64,000 nucleotides of DNA, taken from NCBI RefSeq assembly GCF_002874965.1, contig NZ_CP025624.1, positions 434,001-498,000 of the forward strand. Reading direction: 5' to 3'. Below are positions 8,151 through 20,496 of the stretch, piece by piece. Position 1 is the stretch's first letter; the number at the start of each line of letters is the position of its first letter. The stretch is from Pseudomonas sp. NC02 (GTDB lineage: Bacteria; Pseudomonadota; Gammaproteobacteria; Pseudomonadales; Pseudomonadaceae). The translations under genes and the position numbers were made by a program. The notes under the pieces were generated by a model. The model searched no databases and had not been told where the DNA came from. It saw only the letters and a program-made list of their open reading frames with translations.

Positions 8151-9545
8151 ATGAAAAGGACTTTTTCGTCCTTCGGTGTGGCGCTATGGATAGCGTTCAC
8201 GGCACCGATGGTCATGGCTGTGCCCAATCGAATCGACTTGATTCACCTGCCGCCACCTGGCAATGCGCCCCTGAGTACCGGACGCGTGGCATTCACCGGG
8301 GACAAGCTGTCCCTCAACTTCCAGAACATCGAGTTGCGCGCGGTGCTGCAGCAGATTGCTGACGTTGCCGGCCTCAATCTGGTGACCAGTGACGACGTGC
8401 AGGGTTCGATCACCCTGCGCCTCAAGGACGTGCCCTGGGACCAGGCCCTGGACCTGGTGTTGCAAACCAAGGGGCTGGACAAGCGTGTGACGGCCAATGT
8501 GCTGCTGGTCGCGCCGGCCGAGGAGTTGGCCGCCCGCGAGTTGCTGGCGATGGAGTCGCGCAAGCAAATGACTGAGTTGGCACCGCTGCGCCGCGAGTTG
8601 CTGCAAGTCAATTACGCCAAGGCGTCGGACCTGGCCAAGCTCTTCCAGTCGGCCGTGGGCCTGGAAGGTGCAACCGATGAGCGCGGCTCGGTGGCGGTGG
8701 ATGACCGCACCAACAACATCATCGCCTACCAGACCCGGGAGCGGCTGGAGGAGCTGCGCACGATTGTGGCGCAACTGGATATTCCGGTAAGGCAGGTGAT
8801 GATCGAGGCGCGGATCGTCGAGGCCAATGTGGATTACGACAAAAGCCTTGGCGTGCGCTGGGGCGGGCAACTGAATCGGGGTAACTGGAGCGCTGGCGGG
8901 ATCAGGAAACCGCTGGCCGAAGGCGCCGAGCCGCCTGAAACCCCGCCCAGCTCGCCGTTTGTGGACCTGGGGGCGGTCAACGGCAGCGCCGGCCTGGGTG
9001 TCGCGTTTATCACCGACAACCTGCTGCTGGACCTGGAACTGACCGCCATGGAAAAAACCGGCAATGGTGAAATCGTTTCGCAGCCCAAGGTCGTCACCTC
9101 CGACAAGGAAACCGCGCGAATCCTCAAGGGCACCGAGATTCCCTATCAGGAGTCCAGCTCCACCGGCGCGACCTCGGTGTCGTTCAAGGAGGCCTCCTTG
9201 TCATTGGAAGTGACCCCGCAAATCACCCCGGACGGCTGGGTGATCATGGAGGTCAAGGTCACCAAGGATGAGCCCGACTACCTGAACAGGCTCAACGATG
9301 TGCCGCCGATCAAGAAAAACGAGGTCAATGCCAAGGTGCTGGTCAAGGACGGGGAGACCATCGTGATCGGCGGGGTTTTCTCCAATACTCAAAGCAAAGT
9401 GGTAGATAAAGTGCCATTTTTGGGCGATGTGCCGTATCTTGGCCGCCTTTTCCGGCGGGATGTGGTTTCGGAGAAAAAATCCGAGCTGCTGGTATTCCTG
9501 ACTCCGCGTATTATGAATAACCAGGCGATTGCTGTGAGTCGTTGA
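8151..9545 (+). CDS. pilQ: PilQ/HofQ-type outer-membrane secretin, short form
   Basis: A 464-residue secretin subunit that forms the outer-membrane pore for pilus or DNA passage. A signal peptide covers about residues 1-23. An STN-like domain follows ([22 protein letters not shown]), then the N1 domain ([24 protein letters not shown]) and the secretin core ([62 protein letters not shown]). P. aeruginosa PilQ has about 714 residues and begins with AMIN peptidoglycan-binding domains, which are absent here. The size is close to HofQ (412) and Haemophilus ComE (445). It ends 4 bases before aroK. Confidence 0.88.
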   Translation: MKRTFSSFGVALWIAFTAPMVMAVPNRIDLIHLPPPGNAPLSTGRVAFTGDKLSLNFQNIELRAVLQQIADVAGLNLVTSDDVQGSITLRLKDVPWDQALDLVLQTKGLDKRVTANVLLVAPAEELAARELLAMESRKQMTELAPLRRELLQVNYAKASDLAKLFQSAVGLEGATDERGSVAVDDRTNNIIAYQTRERLEELRTIVAQLDIPVRQVMIEARIVEANVDYDKSLGVRWGGQLNRGNWSAGGIRKPLAEGAEPPETPPSSPFVDLGAVNGSAGLGVAFITDNLLLDLELTAMEKTGNGEIVSQPKVVTSDKETARILKGTEIPYQESSSTGATSVSFKEASLSLEVTPQITPDGWVIMEVKVTKDEPDYLNRLNDVPPIKKNEVNAKVLVKDGETIVIGGVFSNTQSKVVDKVPFLGDVPYLGRLFRRDVVSEKKSELLVFLTPRIMNNQAIAVSR

Positions 9546-9549
9546 TTCT

Positions 9550-10068
9550 GTGCGAAATTTGATTCTTGTAGGACCGATGGGGGCTGGAAAAAGCACCATC
9601 GGCCGTTTGCTGGCCAAAGAGCTGCGCCTGCCATTCAAAGACTCCGATAAGGAAATTGAATTGCGCACGGGCGCCAATATCCCGTGGATCTTCGATAAGG
9701 AAGGCGAACTGGGCTTTCGCGACCGCGAGCAGGCGATGATTGCCGAACTGTGCGGCTGCGATGGCGTGGTATTGGCCACCGGCGGTGGCGCAGTGATGCG
9801 CGACGAGAATCGCCGGGCGTTGCACGCCGGCGGTCGCGTGGTTTATCTGCACGCGTCTGTCGAGCAGCAGGTGGGCCGCACCGCTCGCGACCGCAATCGC
9901 CCATTGCTGCGCACCGCCGACCCGGCAAAAACCCTGCGGGACCTGCTGACGCTGCGCGACCCGCTTTATCGGGAAATCGCCGATCTGGTGGTGGAAACCG
10001 ATGAGCGGCCGCCACGAATGGTGGTTCTCGACATTCTCGAGCGCCTGGCACAGTTGCCACCCCGTTAA
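9550..10068 (+). CDS. aroK: Shikimate kinase
   Basis: A 172-residue enzyme that phosphorylates shikimate at the 3-hydroxyl, step five of the chorismate pathway. The P-loop is GPMGAGKST (near the N-terminus), followed by DSDKEIE (shikimate/Mg2+ site), FRDREQ, ATGGGAV and the lid RDRNRPLL. Length is normal. The start is a GTG at 9550, four bases after the pilQ stop, so expression is probably coupled to the pil operon. The pilQ-aroK-aroB linkage is ancient in proteobacteria. Confidence 0.96.
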   Translation: MRNLILVGPMGAGKSTIGRLLAKELRLPFKDSDKEIELRTGANIPWIFDKEGELGFRDREQAMIAELCGCDGVVLATGGGAVMRDENRRALHAGGRVVYLHASVEQQVGRTARDRNRPLLRTADPAKTLRDLLTLRDPLYREIADLVVETDERPPRMVVLDILERLAQLPPR

Positions 10069-10215
10069 AGCCAGGGCCGAAATGCGCTATCCTCGGCGGC
10101 GCGTCATGACCGTCCGAGTTGTGGCGTAGAGCCATCAGGCAGCGTCAGATCCCGACGTTGCCGACAACGTTAATGTAGGGCAGGACGCCTGCTTTCATCT
10201 TCAACGCGGGGACAC

Positions 10216-11316
10216 ATGCAGACACTTAAGGTCGATCTTGGCGAGCGCAGCTACCCGATCCATATTGGCGAAGGTTTGTTGGACCAGCCCGAGTTGCTCG
10301 CACCGCATATTGCCGGGCGGCAAGTGGCGATCATCTCCAATGAAACGGTCGCGCCGCTGTATCTTGAGCGTCTGAGCCGCAGCCTGGCGTCGTACTCGGT
10401 GATCTCGGTGGTGCTGCCGGACGGCGAGGCCTTCAAGACCTGGGAAACCCTGCAACTGATCTTTGATGGCCTGCTGACGGCCCGTCATGACCGGCGCACC
10501 ACGGTGGTTGCCCTGGGTGGCGGTGTGATCGGCGACATGGCTGGCTTTGCAGCCGCCTGCTATCAGCGCGGCGTGGACTTTATCCAGGTACCGACCACCT
10601 TGCTGTCCCAGGTCGATTCGTCGGTGGGCGGCAAGACCGGCATCAACCACCCGCTGGGCAAGAACATGGTCGGCGCGTTCTATCAGCCGAATGTGGTGCT
10701 GATCGACACTGCCACCCTCAATACCCTGCCACCCCGCGAGCTGTCGGCGGGCCTGGCGGAAGTCATCAAGTACGGACTGATCTGCGACGAGCCGTTCCTG
10801 ACCTGGCTGGAAGAACACGTCGACGCCCTGCGCGCCCTCGACCAGGTGGCACTCACCGAAGCGATTTCCCGCTCCTGCGCCGCCAAGGCGCTGGTGGTGA
10901 ATGCCGACGAACGTGAGTCCGGCGTGCGCGCCACCTTGAACCTCGGCCACACCTTCGGCCATGCGATCGAGACCCACATGGGCTATGGTGTGTGGTTGCA
11001 TGGAGAGGCCGTAGCGGCTGGCACAGTGATGGCATTGGAGATGTCGCAACGCCTGGGCTGGATCAGCGCCCAGGAGCGTGATCGCGGGATCCGCCTGTTC
11101 CAGCGCGCCGGGTTGCCGGTCATTCCTCCCGAGGAGATGACCGAGGCAGATTTTCTCGAACATATGGCAATAGACAAGAAAGTGATCGACGGTCGACTGC
11201 GACTGGTGCTGTTGCGCCGAATGGGCGAAGCGGTAGTGACCGACGATTATCCGAAAGAGATTTTACAGGCCACGCTGGGAGCGGATTACCGCGCCCTGGC
11301 CCAGCTTAAAGGTTAA
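10216..11316 (+). CDS. aroB: 3-dehydroquinate synthase
   Basis: A 366-residue NAD- and zinc-dependent enzyme converting DAHP to 3-dehydroquinate, step two of the shikimate pathway. Seen are the NAD-binding [34 protein letters not shown], and the zinc ligands in [13 protein letters not shown] and [11 protein letters not shown], with a further His in [11 protein letters not shown]. The start ATG follows GGGGACAC. The 147-base gap after aroK may hold a promoter but none is clear. Confidence 0.97.
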   Translation: MQTLKVDLGERSYPIHIGEGLLDQPELLAPHIAGRQVAIISNETVAPLYLERLSRSLASYSVISVVLPDGEAFKTWETLQLIFDGLLTARHDRRTTVVALGGGVIGDMAGFAAACYQRGVDFIQVPTTLLSQVDSSVGGKTGINHPLGKNMVGAFYQPNVVLIDTATLNTLPPRELSAGLAEVIKYGLICDEPFLTWLEEHVDALRALDQVALTEAISRSCAAKALVVNADERESGVRATLNLGHTFGHAIETHMGYGVWLHGEAVAAGTVMALEMSQRLGWISAQERDRGIRLFQRAGLPVIPPEEMTEADFLEHMAIDKKVIDGRLRLVLLRRMGEAVVTDDYPKEILQATLGADYRALAQLKG

Positions 11317-11326
11317 TAAGATCCCG

Positions 11327-12886
11327 ATGACTAGTTTGCATGCCGACGAGGCGTTCCTCGGCCATTACCAGTTAAGCCACGACCCTTTTGCTCCTCGGGT
11401 GCCTGGTTTCAAGTTTTTCCCTGCGCAACGCAAGCCGGTGCTGGGACAACTGCACCACCTGGCGCGCTACAGCCAGTTGCTGCTGGTGGTCACCGGCCCA
11501 TTGGGCAGCGGCAAGACCTTGCTGCGCCAGGCACTGGTGGCCAGCACCAACAAGCAATCGGTACAGAGCGTGGTGGTTTCCGCCCGTGGTGCCGGTGATG
11601 CGGCAGGCGTGTTGCGTCAAGTGGCCCAGGCCCTCGACGTGTCCACTGCCGAGCCGAATGCGATCCTCAAGCAAGTGGTGCAACTGGGCCTGACCGGCCA
11701 GGAAGTCTACCTGCTGGTGGATGACGCCGAGCAGCTCGACGAATCTGCCCTGGAAGCGTTGCTGGCCCTGGCGGCCGGTACGCCTGAAGGGCGCCCGCAT
11801 GTGTTTCTGTTTGGCGAGTCTTCGCTGATCGCCGAACTTGAACAGATCAGCGGCGAGCAGGAGCTGTTCCACGTCATCGAACTGCAGCCTTACGAAGAAG
11901 AAGAAACCCGCGAATACCTGGCCCAGCGGCTGGAAGGCGCAGGGCAGGGCATCGAACTTTTCTCCGCTTCGCAGATCTCTGATATTCACGAAAGCTCCGA
12001 CGGCTGGCCTGGCACCATCAACCAGGTTGCCCGGGATGCCATGATCGAAGCCATGATTGCCAGCCGCTCAGCGGTAAAGCGTCCAAAGATGGGGTTTACT
12101 ATGCCGAAGAAGCACGTATTGGCAATTTCTGCCGTTGTCGTGGTTGCCGTCGCCGCCGCCTGGTTGATTCCAGGTCGCAACAAAGCACCGACCACCGCTG
12201 GCGCGCCAACCGAACAGGCGCAGTTGCCACTGGGCAAGCCAACACCGAACGTTGAGTTTGCCAACTCCGGCCAACCCACCAACCTGCCAATGGTCGGCCA
12301 ACCGGTGATGCGCGGCCCGCTCGCCGAAGAAGCTGGCGGCATCTCCGAAGGCGACGATGGGGTGCCCGTTGAAGGCTCCAGCGCCACGCCGCCGACCGTG
12401 ACCACCACCGCGCCACCTGCGGGCGTGCCAGCCGGTCAGCCAGCGGCCAAGCCGACGCCAGCGCCAGCCCAGGTCGCCACCGCCAAGCCTGCGCCTGTTG
12501 CCAAGCCGGTCGCCCCGGCGCCTGCGGCCAAACCGGCTCCAGCCGCCAAGCCTGCCGAAAAACCGGCCGTCGTGGCCAAGGCCGCGACTGGCGCTGCCGG
12601 CAGCAGCTGGTATGCCAGCCAGCCTACCGGTAATTTCGTGGTGCAGATCCTCGGCACCAGCTCCGAAGCCAACGCCCAGGCGTTCGTGAAAGAGCAGGGC
12701 GGCGAGTACCGTTATTTCAAGAAAGTGCTCAACGGCAAGCCTCTCTATGTAATCACGTACGGCAACTTCTCCAGCCGTACAGCAGCGGAATCCGCTATCA
12801 AGGCCTTGCCAGCGAAGGTTCAGGCTGGTAAACCTTGGCCTCGCACTGTCGCCAGCGTTCAACAAGAACTGGCAACAACTCGCTGA
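11327..12886 (+). CDS. DamX-like AAA ATPase with C-terminal SPOR domain
   Basis: A 519-residue inner-membrane protein. Residues 1-255 form a cytoplasmic AAA/ExeA-like ATPase with Walker A GPLGSGKT (57-64) and Walker B YLLVDDAEQ. A membrane helix follows at 263-281, then a long Ala/Pro/Lys-rich linker, and a C-terminal SPOR domain (about 435-515: GNFVVQILGTSSEANAQ...YVITYGNF), which binds denuded peptidoglycan at the septum. E. coli DamX, also next to aroB, has the same helix-linker-SPOR plan. The role is therefore in cell division; the ATPase function is not known to me. It begins 10 bases after aroB, probably in the same operon. Confidence 0.88.
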   Translation: MTSLHADEAFLGHYQLSHDPFAPRVPGFKFFPAQRKPVLGQLHHLARYSQLLLVVTGPLGSGKTLLRQALVASTNKQSVQSVVVSARGAGDAAGVLRQVAQALDVSTAEPNAILKQVVQLGLTGQEVYLLVDDAEQLDESALEALLALAAGTPEGRPHVFLFGESSLIAELEQISGEQELFHVIELQPYEEEETREYLAQRLEGAGQGIELFSASQISDIHESSDGWPGTINQVARDAMIEAMIASRSAVKRPKMGFTMPKKHVLAISAVVVVAVAAAWLIPGRNKAPTTAGAPTEQAQLPLGKPTPNVEFANSGQPTNLPMVGQPVMRGPLAEEAGGISEGDDGVPVEGSSATPPTVTTTAPPAGVPAGQPAAKPTPAPAQVATAKPAPVAKPVAPAPAAKPAPAAKPAEKPAVVAKAATGAAGSSWYASQPTGNFVVQILGTSSEANAQAFVKEQGGEYRYFKKVLNGKPLYVITYGNFSSRTAAESAIKALPAKVQAGKPWPRTVASVQQELATTR

Positions 12887-12892
12887 AGATCC

Positions 12893-12913
12893 GGCGGCCT
12901 TACCCAGGCCGCC
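12893..12913 (+). terminator. Hairpin after the DamX-like gene, possible weak terminator
   Basis: GGCGGCC pairs with GGCCGCC around a seven-base loop, 7 bases after the stop codon. No T-run follows, so intrinsic termination is doubtful. It lies in the 350-base gap before gltB, which otherwise holds the gltB promoter and leader. Confidence 0.4.
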
Positions 12914-13096
12914 CTCTCGGCACCTCAAAAAAAACAACACAGCGTGCAGCCCTGAAGGCCGCGCGCTTTGTGGTGTCTGCGTCACAGTGGCTTTTGAGTC
13001 GTAGCGGTCAAAATTAAAAAAGTTTTGACTAGCACAGCATATCGCTTTAAACCTTTCATAAATGCGACATAGATTTGCGACATTTCGTCGCTAAAT

Positions 13097-13125
13097 TTGT
13101 GAGCGTCTGTGTCGGTGTGTACAAT
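13097..13125 (+). promoter_or_regulatory. Sigma70-type promoter of gltBD
   Basis: TTGTGA (13097-13102) and TACAAT (13120-13125) are separated by exactly 17 bases, giving a leader of about 105 bases. A second, weaker pair (TTGACT 13025-13030 with TTTAAA) lies upstream. A hairpin TGCCTC/GAGGCA (13199-13217) sits just before the gltB ribosome binding site and may affect translation. Confidence 0.6.
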
Positions 13126-13236
13126 GACCTCCCTTTTGCCCCCGCTAAGCCGGCGTACGTTCGGCGTGGAAGGTAACCGGTTGAATTGAAAAGAAATTTG
13201 CCTCGGAATAAGAGGCAGCCTGGTGAGAAAGTGTCT

Positions 13237-16200
13237 ATGAAAGCAGGTCTGTACCAACCCGATGAATTCAAGGATAACTGCGGTTTCGGCCTGATAGCCC
13301 ACATGCAGGGCGAGCCCAGTCATACCCTTTTGCAAACGGCCATCGAGGCCCTGACCTGCATGACCCACCGCGGTGGGATCAACGCCGACGGCAAGACCGG
13401 TGACGGTTGCGGCTTGCTGATTCAAAAGCCCGACCAGTTCCTGCGCGCAGTCGCCAAGGAACATTTCGGCGCCGATTTGCCCAAGCAGTACGCTGTGGGC
13501 ATGGTGTTCTTCAACCAGGACCCGGTAAAAGCCGAAGCTGCTCGCGAGAACATGAACCGCGAGATCCTGGCCGCTGGCCTGCAGCTCGTCGGCTGGCGCA
13601 AAGTGCCGATCGACACCAGCGTACTGGGCCGCCTGGCCCTGGAGCGCCTGCCGCAGATCGAACAAGTGTTCATCGCAGGCGACGGCCTGAGCGACCAGGA
13701 CATGGCGATCAAGCTGTTCACCTCTCGTCGTCGCTCGTCCGTGGCCAATGCCGCCGACACCGACCACTACATCTGCAGCTTTTCCCACAAGACCATCATT
13801 TATAAAGGCCTGATGATGCCGGCGGACTTGACCGCCTTCTATCCAGACCTGAGCGATGAGCGCCTGCAAACCGCAATCTGCGTGTTCCACCAGCGCTTCT
13901 CCACCAACACCCTGCCGAAATGGCCGCTGGCCCAGCCATTCCGCTTCCTCGCCCACAACGGCGAGATCAACACCATCACCGGCAACCGCAACTGGGCCGT
14001 GGCCCGTCGCACCAAGTTCGCCAACGACCTGATGGACCTGGAAGAACTCGGCCCGCTGGTCAACCGCGTGGGTTCCGACTCCTCCAGCATGGACAACATG
14101 CTCGAACTGATGGTCACCGGCGGCATCGACCTGTTCCGTGGCGTGCGCATGATCATTCCGCCAGCGTGGCAGAACGTCGAGACCATGGACCCCGACCTGC
14201 GGGCGTTCTATGAGTACAACTCGATGCACATGGAACCGTGGGACGGCCCGGCCGGCGTGGTAATGACCGACGGTCGCTACGCCGTGTGCCTGCTCGACCG
14301 TAACGGCCTGCGCCCGGCGCGTTGGGTGACCACCACCAACGGCTTTATCACCCTGGCGTCGGAAATCGGCGTGTGGAACTACAAGCCGGAAGACGTGATC
14401 GCCAAGGGCCGTGTTGGCCCGGGCCAGATCCTCGCCGTGGACACCGAGACCGGTCAGATCCTTGACACCGATGCCATCGACAACCGCTTGAAGTCCCGTC
14501 ATCCGTACAAGCAATGGCTGCGCAAGAATGCCCTGCGCATCCAGGCAACCATGGAAGACAACGACCACGGTTCTGCCTTCTACGACGTCGACCAGCTCAA
14601 GCAGTACATGAAGATGTACCAGGTCACCTTCGAAGAACGTGACCAGGTGCTGCGCCCACTGGGCGAGCAGGGCTACGAAGCCGTCGGCTCCATGGGCGAT
14701 GACACGCCAATGGCCGTGCTGTCCCAGCGCGTGCGCACGCCGTACGACTATTTCCGCCAGCAGTTCGCCCAGGTGACCAACCCGCCGATCGACCCGCTGC
14801 GCGAAGCCATCGTGATGTCCCTGGAAGTGTGCCTCGGTGCCGAGCGCAACATCTTCCAGGAATCGCCTGAGCACGCTTCCCGCGTGATCCTCAGCTCGCC
14901 GGTCATTTCCCCGGCCAAGTGGCGCTCGTTGATGACCCTGGATCGCCCAGGCTTCGACCGGCAGATCATCGACCTGAACTACGACGAGAGCCTCGGCCTG
15001 GAAGCCGCGGTGCGCAATGTCGCCGATCAGGCGGAAGAAGCCGTGCGTGCCGGCCGTACCCAGATCGTGCTGACCGACCGCCATATCGCCCCGGGCAAGT
15101 TGCCGATCCACGCTTCCCTGGCCACCGGCGCGGTACACCACCGCCTGACCGAAAAGGGCCTGCGTTGCGATTCCAACATCCTGGTTGAAACCGCCACCGC
15201 CCGCGACCCGCATCACTTTGCGGTGTTGATCGGCTTCGGCGCCTCGGCGGTGTATCCGTTCCTGGCTTACGAAGTACTCGGCGACCTGATCCGTACCGGC
15301 GAAGTCCTGGGCGACCTCTACGAGGTGTTCAAGAACTACCGTAAAGGCATCACCAAGGGCCTGCTGAAGATCCTGTCGAAGATGGGCATCTCCACCGTCA
15401 CGTCCTACCGCGGCGCGCAATTGTTCGAAGCCATCGGCCTGTCGGAAGAAGTTTGCGAGATGAGCTTCCGTGGCGTGCCAAGCCGCATCAAGGGCGCACG
15501 TTTCGTCGACATCGAAGCCGAGCAGAAAGCCCTGGCCGCCGAAGCCTGGAGCGCGCGCAAGCCGATCCAGCAAGGTGGCCTGCTGAAGTTCGTGCACGGT
15601 GGCGAATACCACGCCTACAACCCGGACGTGGTCAACACCCTGCAAGCCGCCGTGCAGCAAGGCGACTACGCCAAGTTCAAGGAATACACCGCGCTGGTGG
15701 ATAACCGCCCGGTGTCGATGATCCGCGACCTGTTCAAGGTGAAAACCCTGGACACGCCGCTGGCCATCAGCGAGATCGAGCCACTGGAATCGATCCTCAA
15801 GCGTTTCGACTCCGCCGGTATTTCCCTGGGCGCCTTGTCGCCTGAGGCTCACGAAGCCCTGGCCGAAGCCATGAACCGCCTGGGTGCGCGTTCCAACTCC
15901 GGCGAAGGCGGTGAAGACCCGGCGCGCTACGGCACCATCAAGAGCTCGAAAATCAAGCAGGTCGCCACTGGCCGCTTTGGTGTGACCCCGGAATACCTGG
16001 TCAACGCCGAAGTGCTGCAGATCAAGGTTGCCCAGGGCGCCAAGCCGGGCGAAGGCGGGCAACTGCCAGGCGGCAAGGTCAACGGCCTGATCGCCAAGCT
16101 GCGTTATGCAGTGCCGGGCGTGACCCTGATTTCGCCGCCGCCGCACCACGACATCTACTCGATCGAGGATTTGTCGCAGCTGATTTTCGACCTGAAACAA

Positions 16201-17682
16201 GTCAACCCGCAGGCCCTGGTCTCGGTGAAACTGGTAGCGGAAGCCGGCGTGGGCACCATCGCCGCCGGTGTGGCCAAGGCCTATGCCGACCTGATCACCA
16301 TCTCCGGCTACGACGGCGGCACCGGCGCTTCGCCGCTGACCTCCATCAAGTACGCCGGTGCGCCGTGGGAACTGGGCCTGGCCGAGACTCACCAGACCCT
16401 GCGCGGCAACGACCTGCGCGGCAAGGTCCGGGTGCAGACCGACGGTGGCCTGAAAACCGGCCTCGACGTGATCAAGGCCGCAATCCTCGGCGCCGAAAGC
16501 TTCGGCTTCGGCACCGCGCCAATGATCGCCCTGGGCTGCAAATACCTGCGCATCTGCCACCTGAACAACTGCGCCACCGGCGTGGCGACTCAGAACGAGA
16601 AGCTGCGCAAGGACCACTACATCGGTACCGTCGACATGGTGGTGAACTTCTTCACCTACGTCGCCGAAGAAACCCGTGAGTGGCTGGCCAAGCTGGGCGT
16701 GCGTTCCCTGGAAGAGCTGATCGGCCGTACCGACCTGCTGGACATCCTCGAAGGCCAGACCGCCAAGCAACAGCACCTGGACCTGACGCCGCTGTTGGGC
16801 AGCGATCACATCCCGGCCGACAAGCCACAGTTCTGCCAGGTTGACCGCAACCCGCCGTTCGACAAGGGCCTGCTGGCCGAGAAGATGGTCGAGATGGCCA
16901 CTTCGTCGATCAACGACGCAAGCGGCGGCGAATTCGCCCTGGATATCTGCAACTGCGACCGTTCCATCGGCGCACGCATCTCCGGCGAAATCGCGCGCAA
17001 GCACGGCAACCAGGGCATGGCCAAGGCGCCGATCACCTTCCGCTTCAAGGGTACCGCTGGCCAGAGCTTCGGCGTATGGAACGCCGGTGGCCTGAACATG
17101 TACCTCGAAGGCGACGCCAACGACTACGTGGGCAAGGGCATGACCGGCGGCAAGCTGGTGATCGTCCCGCCAGTGGGCAGCGTCTACAAGACTCAAGACA
17201 GTGCCATCATCGGCAACACCTGCCTGTACGGCGCAACCGGCGGCAAGCTGTTTGCCGCGGGCACGGCCGGTGAGCGTTTCGCAGTGCGTAACTCCGGTGC
17301 CCACACCGTGGTTGAAGGCACGGGCGATCACTGCTGCGAGTACATGACCGGTGGTTTTGTCGCGGTGCTGGGCAAGACCGGCTACAACTTCGGTTCGGGC
17401 ATGACCGGCGGTTTCGCCTACGTGCTCGACCAGGACAACACCTTCGTCGACAAGGTGAACCACGAGTTGGTGGAGATCCAGCGGATCAGCGGCGAAGCGA
17501 TGGAATCCTATCGCAACCACTTGCAGCATGTGCTGGACGAATATGTCGAGGAAACCAACAGCGAATGGGGTCGCAACCTCGCTGAAAACCTCGATGACTA
17601 CCTGCGTCGTTTCTGGCTGGTCAAGCCCAAGGCTGCCAACCTGAAATCGTTGCTTTCCAGCATCCGTGCCAACCCGCAGTGA
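13237..17682 (+). CDS. gltB: Glutamate synthase (NADPH) large chain
   Basis: A 1481-residue subunit that takes the amide nitrogen of glutamine and transfers it to 2-oxoglutarate. The ATG at 13237 follows GGTGAGAAA. The N-terminal class-II glutaminase domain begins [19 protein letters not shown]; Cys15 should become the N-terminal nucleophile after processing. Then come the central domain, the FMN-binding synthase barrel ([24 protein letters not shown]) and the 3Fe-4S cluster Cys set in [18 protein letters not shown]. The C-terminal GXGXG beta-helix domain completes the protein. It forms an operon with gltD, 32 bases downstream. Confidence 0.97.
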   Translation: MKAGLYQPDEFKDNCGFGLIAHMQGEPSHTLLQTAIEALTCMTHRGGINADGKTGDGCGLLIQKPDQFLRAVAKEHFGADLPKQYAVGMVFFNQDPVKAEAARENMNREILAAGLQLVGWRKVPIDTSVLGRLALERLPQIEQVFIAGDGLSDQDMAIKLFTSRRRSSVANAADTDHYICSFSHKTIIYKGLMMPADLTAFYPDLSDERLQTAICVFHQRFSTNTLPKWPLAQPFRFLAHNGEINTITGNRNWAVARRTKFANDLMDLEELGPLVNRVGSDSSSMDNMLELMVTGGIDLFRGVRMIIPPAWQNVETMDPDLRAFYEYNSMHMEPWDGPAGVVMTDGRYAVCLLDRNGLRPARWVTTTNGFITLASEIGVWNYKPEDVIAKGRVGPGQILAVDTETGQILDTDAIDNRLKSRHPYKQWLRKNALRIQATMEDNDHGSAFYDVDQLKQYMKMYQVTFEERDQVLRPLGEQGYEAVGSMGDDTPMAVLSQRVRTPYDYFRQQFAQVTNPPIDPLREAIVMSLEVCLGAERNIFQESPEHASRVILSSPVISPAKWRSLMTLDRPGFDRQIIDLNYDESLGLEAAVRNVADQAEEAVRAGRTQIVLTDRHIAPGKLPIHASLATGAVHHRLTEKGLRCDSNILVETATARDPHHFAVLIGFGASAVYPFLAYEVLGDLIRTGEVLGDLYEVFKNYRKGITKGLLKILSKMGISTVTSYRGAQLFEAIGLSEEVCEMSFRGVPSRIKGARFVDIEAEQKALAAEAWSARKPIQQGGLLKFVHGGEYHAYNPDVVNTLQAAVQQGDYAKFKEYTALVDNRPVSMIRDLFKVKTLDTPLAISEIEPLESILKRFDSAGISLGALSPEAHEALAEAMNRLGARSNSGEGGEDPARYGTIKSSKIKQVATGRFGVTPEYLVNAEVLQIKVAQGAKPGEGGQLPGGKVNGLIAKLRYAVPGVTLISPPPHHDIYSIEDLSQLIFDLKQVNPQALVSVKLVAEAGVGTIAAGVAKAYADLITISGYDGGTGASPLTSIKYAGAPWELGLAETHQTLRGNDLRGKVRVQTDGGLKTGLDVIKAAILGAESFGFGTAPMIALGCKYLRICHLNNCATGVATQNEKLRKDHYIGTVDMVVNFFTYVAEETREWLAKLGVRSLEELIGRTDLLDILEGQTAKQQHLDLTPLLGSDHIPADKPQFCQVDRNPPFDKGLLAEKMVEMATSSINDASGGEFALDICNCDRSIGARISGEIARKHGNQGMAKAPITFRFKGTAGQSFGVWNAGGLNMYLEGDANDYVGKGMTGGKLVIVPPVGSVYKTQDSAIIGNTCLYGATGGKLFAAGTAGERFAVRNSGAHTVVEGTGDHCCEYMTGGFVAVLGKTGYNFGSGMTGGFAYVLDQDNTFVDKVNHELVEIQRISGEAMESYRNHLQHVLDEYVEETNSEWGRNLAENLDDYLRRFWLVKPKAANLKSLLSSIRANPQ

Positions 17683-17705
17683 TATGCGCCTGAAGAGTTT
17701 GATGA

Positions 17706-19133
<1,428 letters not shown>

Positions 19134-19164
19134 CCCCGATCCCGGATTGAAATGGGATCAAAAT

Positions 19165-19252
19165 GTGGGAGCGGGCTTGCTCGCGAATGCGGTATATCAG
19201 TCACCAGATGTGTTAGCTGACCCACCGCTTTCGCGAGCAAGCCCGCTCCCAC
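19165..19252. repeat. REPIN, main family
   Basis: Arms GTGGGAGCGGGCTTGCTCGC and their complement enclose about 40 bases. It lies 31 bases after the gltD stop, between gltD and hemE on the same strand. Confidence 0.92.
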
Positions 19253-19300
19253 ATTTGTTTTGTGGCGCTTTCATATCCGCGACAAATTGACCCGATAGAC

Positions 19301-19328
19301 AAAAGGCACGGCTCTTGCCGTGCCTTTT
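19301..19328 (+). terminator. Probable gltBD terminator
   Basis: AAAAGGCACGGC pairs perfectly with GCCGTGCCTTTT around a TCTT loop. Only four T end the stem, so it is weaker than the maeB or hemE terminators. It is 48 bases before the hemE start. Confidence 0.6.
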
Positions 19329-19375
19329 GCGTCGCGCTCTGAGAAAATGCCCGCACTTTTTTTGCGGATGCCGAC

Positions 19376-20443
19376 ATGACTGCCCTCAAGAACGACCGTT
19401 TCCTTCGTGCCCTGCTCAAGCAACCCGTGGACGTCACCCCTGTGTGGATGATGCGCCAGGCCGGTCGCTACCTGCCGGAATACCGCGCCAGTCGCGCCCA
19501 CGCCGGCGACTTCATGAGCCTGTGCATGAACCCGGAGTTCGCCTGCGAAGTCACCATGCAACCGCTGGACCGCTATCCACAGTTGGATGCGGCCATCCTG
19601 TTCTCCGATATCCTGACCATCCCTGATGCGATGGGCCAGGGCCTGTACTTCGAAACCGGCGAAGGCCCGCGTTTCAAGAAAGTCGTCAGTACCCTGGCCG
19701 ACATCGAAGCCCTGCCGATCCCCGATCCCCACAAGGACCTGGGCTACGTCATGGACGCCGTCAGCACCATCCGCCGCGAGCTGAACGGCCGCGTGCCGCT
19801 GATCGGCTTCTCCGGCAGCCCGTGGACCCTGGCCACCTACATGGTCGAAGGCGGCTCGTCGAAAGACTTCCGCAAGACCAAGGCCATGCTGTACGACAAC
19901 CCGCAAGCCATGCACCTGCTGCTGGACAAGCTGGCGCAGTCGGTCACCTCCTACCTCAACGGCCAGATCATGGCCGGCGCCCAGGCGGTGCAGATCTTCG
20001 ACACCTGGGGTGGCAACCTGTCGGCGGCGGCGTACCAGGAGTTCTCCCTGGCCTACATGCGCAAGATCGTCAGCGGCCTGATCCGCGAACACGAAGGCCG
20101 CAAGGTGCCGGTGATCATGTTCACCAAGGGCGGCGGCCTGTGGCTGGAAAGCATCGCCGACGCCGGCGCCGACGCGCTGGGCCTGGACTGGACCTGCGAC
20201 CTCGGCGAAGCCCGTCGCCGCGTGGGCAACAAGGTTGCGCTGCAAGGCAACATGGACCCGACCGTGCTGTACGCCAAGCCGGAAGCCATCCGCACTGAAG
20301 TCGGCCGCATCCTCGCCAGCTACGGCAAAGGCAGTGGTCACGTGTTCAACCTTGGCCACGGCATTACTCCGGAAGTTGATCCGGAGCACGCAGGCGCGTT
20401 CCTGCGGGCGGTGCACGAGTTATCGGCGCAGTATCACGAGTGA
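19376..20443 (+). CDS. hemE: Uroporphyrinogen decarboxylase
   Basis: A 355-residue cytoplasmic enzyme of heme biosynthesis that removes four carboxyl groups from uroporphyrinogen III to give coproporphyrinogen III. The conserved substrate-binding N-terminus [17 protein letters not shown], the FSDIL Asp motif, [13 protein letters not shown] and the NLGHGI C-terminal His motif are present. Length is normal. It is monocistronic, between two hairpins, and convergent with the MFS gene. Confidence 0.97.
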   Translation: MTALKNDRFLRALLKQPVDVTPVWMMRQAGRYLPEYRASRAHAGDFMSLCMNPEFACEVTMQPLDRYPQLDAAILFSDILTIPDAMGQGLYFETGEGPRFKKVVSTLADIEALPIPDPHKDLGYVMDAVSTIRRELNGRVPLIGFSGSPWTLATYMVEGGSSKDFRKTKAMLYDNPQAMHLLLDKLAQSVTSYLNGQIMAGAQAVQIFDTWGGNLSAAAYQEFSLAYMRKIVSGLIREHEGRKVPVIMFTKGGGLWLESIADAGADALGLDWTCDLGEARRRVGNKVALQGNMDPTVLYAKPEAIRTEVGRILASYGKGSGHVFNLGHGITPEVDPEHAGAFLRAVHELSAQYHE

Positions 20444-20456
20444 TCGCGCGGCAATG

Positions 20457-20485
20457 AAAAAGCCCGGCAGATGCCGGGCTTTTTT
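20457..20485. terminator. Bidirectional terminator between hemE and the MFS gene
   Basis: AAAAAGCCCGGC pairs with GCCGGGCTTTTTT around an AGAT loop, 13 bases after hemE. The A-run on the left makes it usable for the convergent gene ending at 20497. Confidence 0.9.
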
Positions 20486-20496
20486 GTAAGCGCTGG

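Noticed and set aside
13025..13053. TTGACT with TTTAAA as the main gltB promoter
   Set aside because: Spacing is 15 (or 17 with a poor -10); the pair at 13097-13125 is better matched.
12982..17529. A 1515-codon open frame antisense to gltB
   Set aside because: It mirrors the codon pattern of gltB in high-GC DNA; its translation is rich in Gly, His, Val and Gln repeats and lacks recognisable domains.
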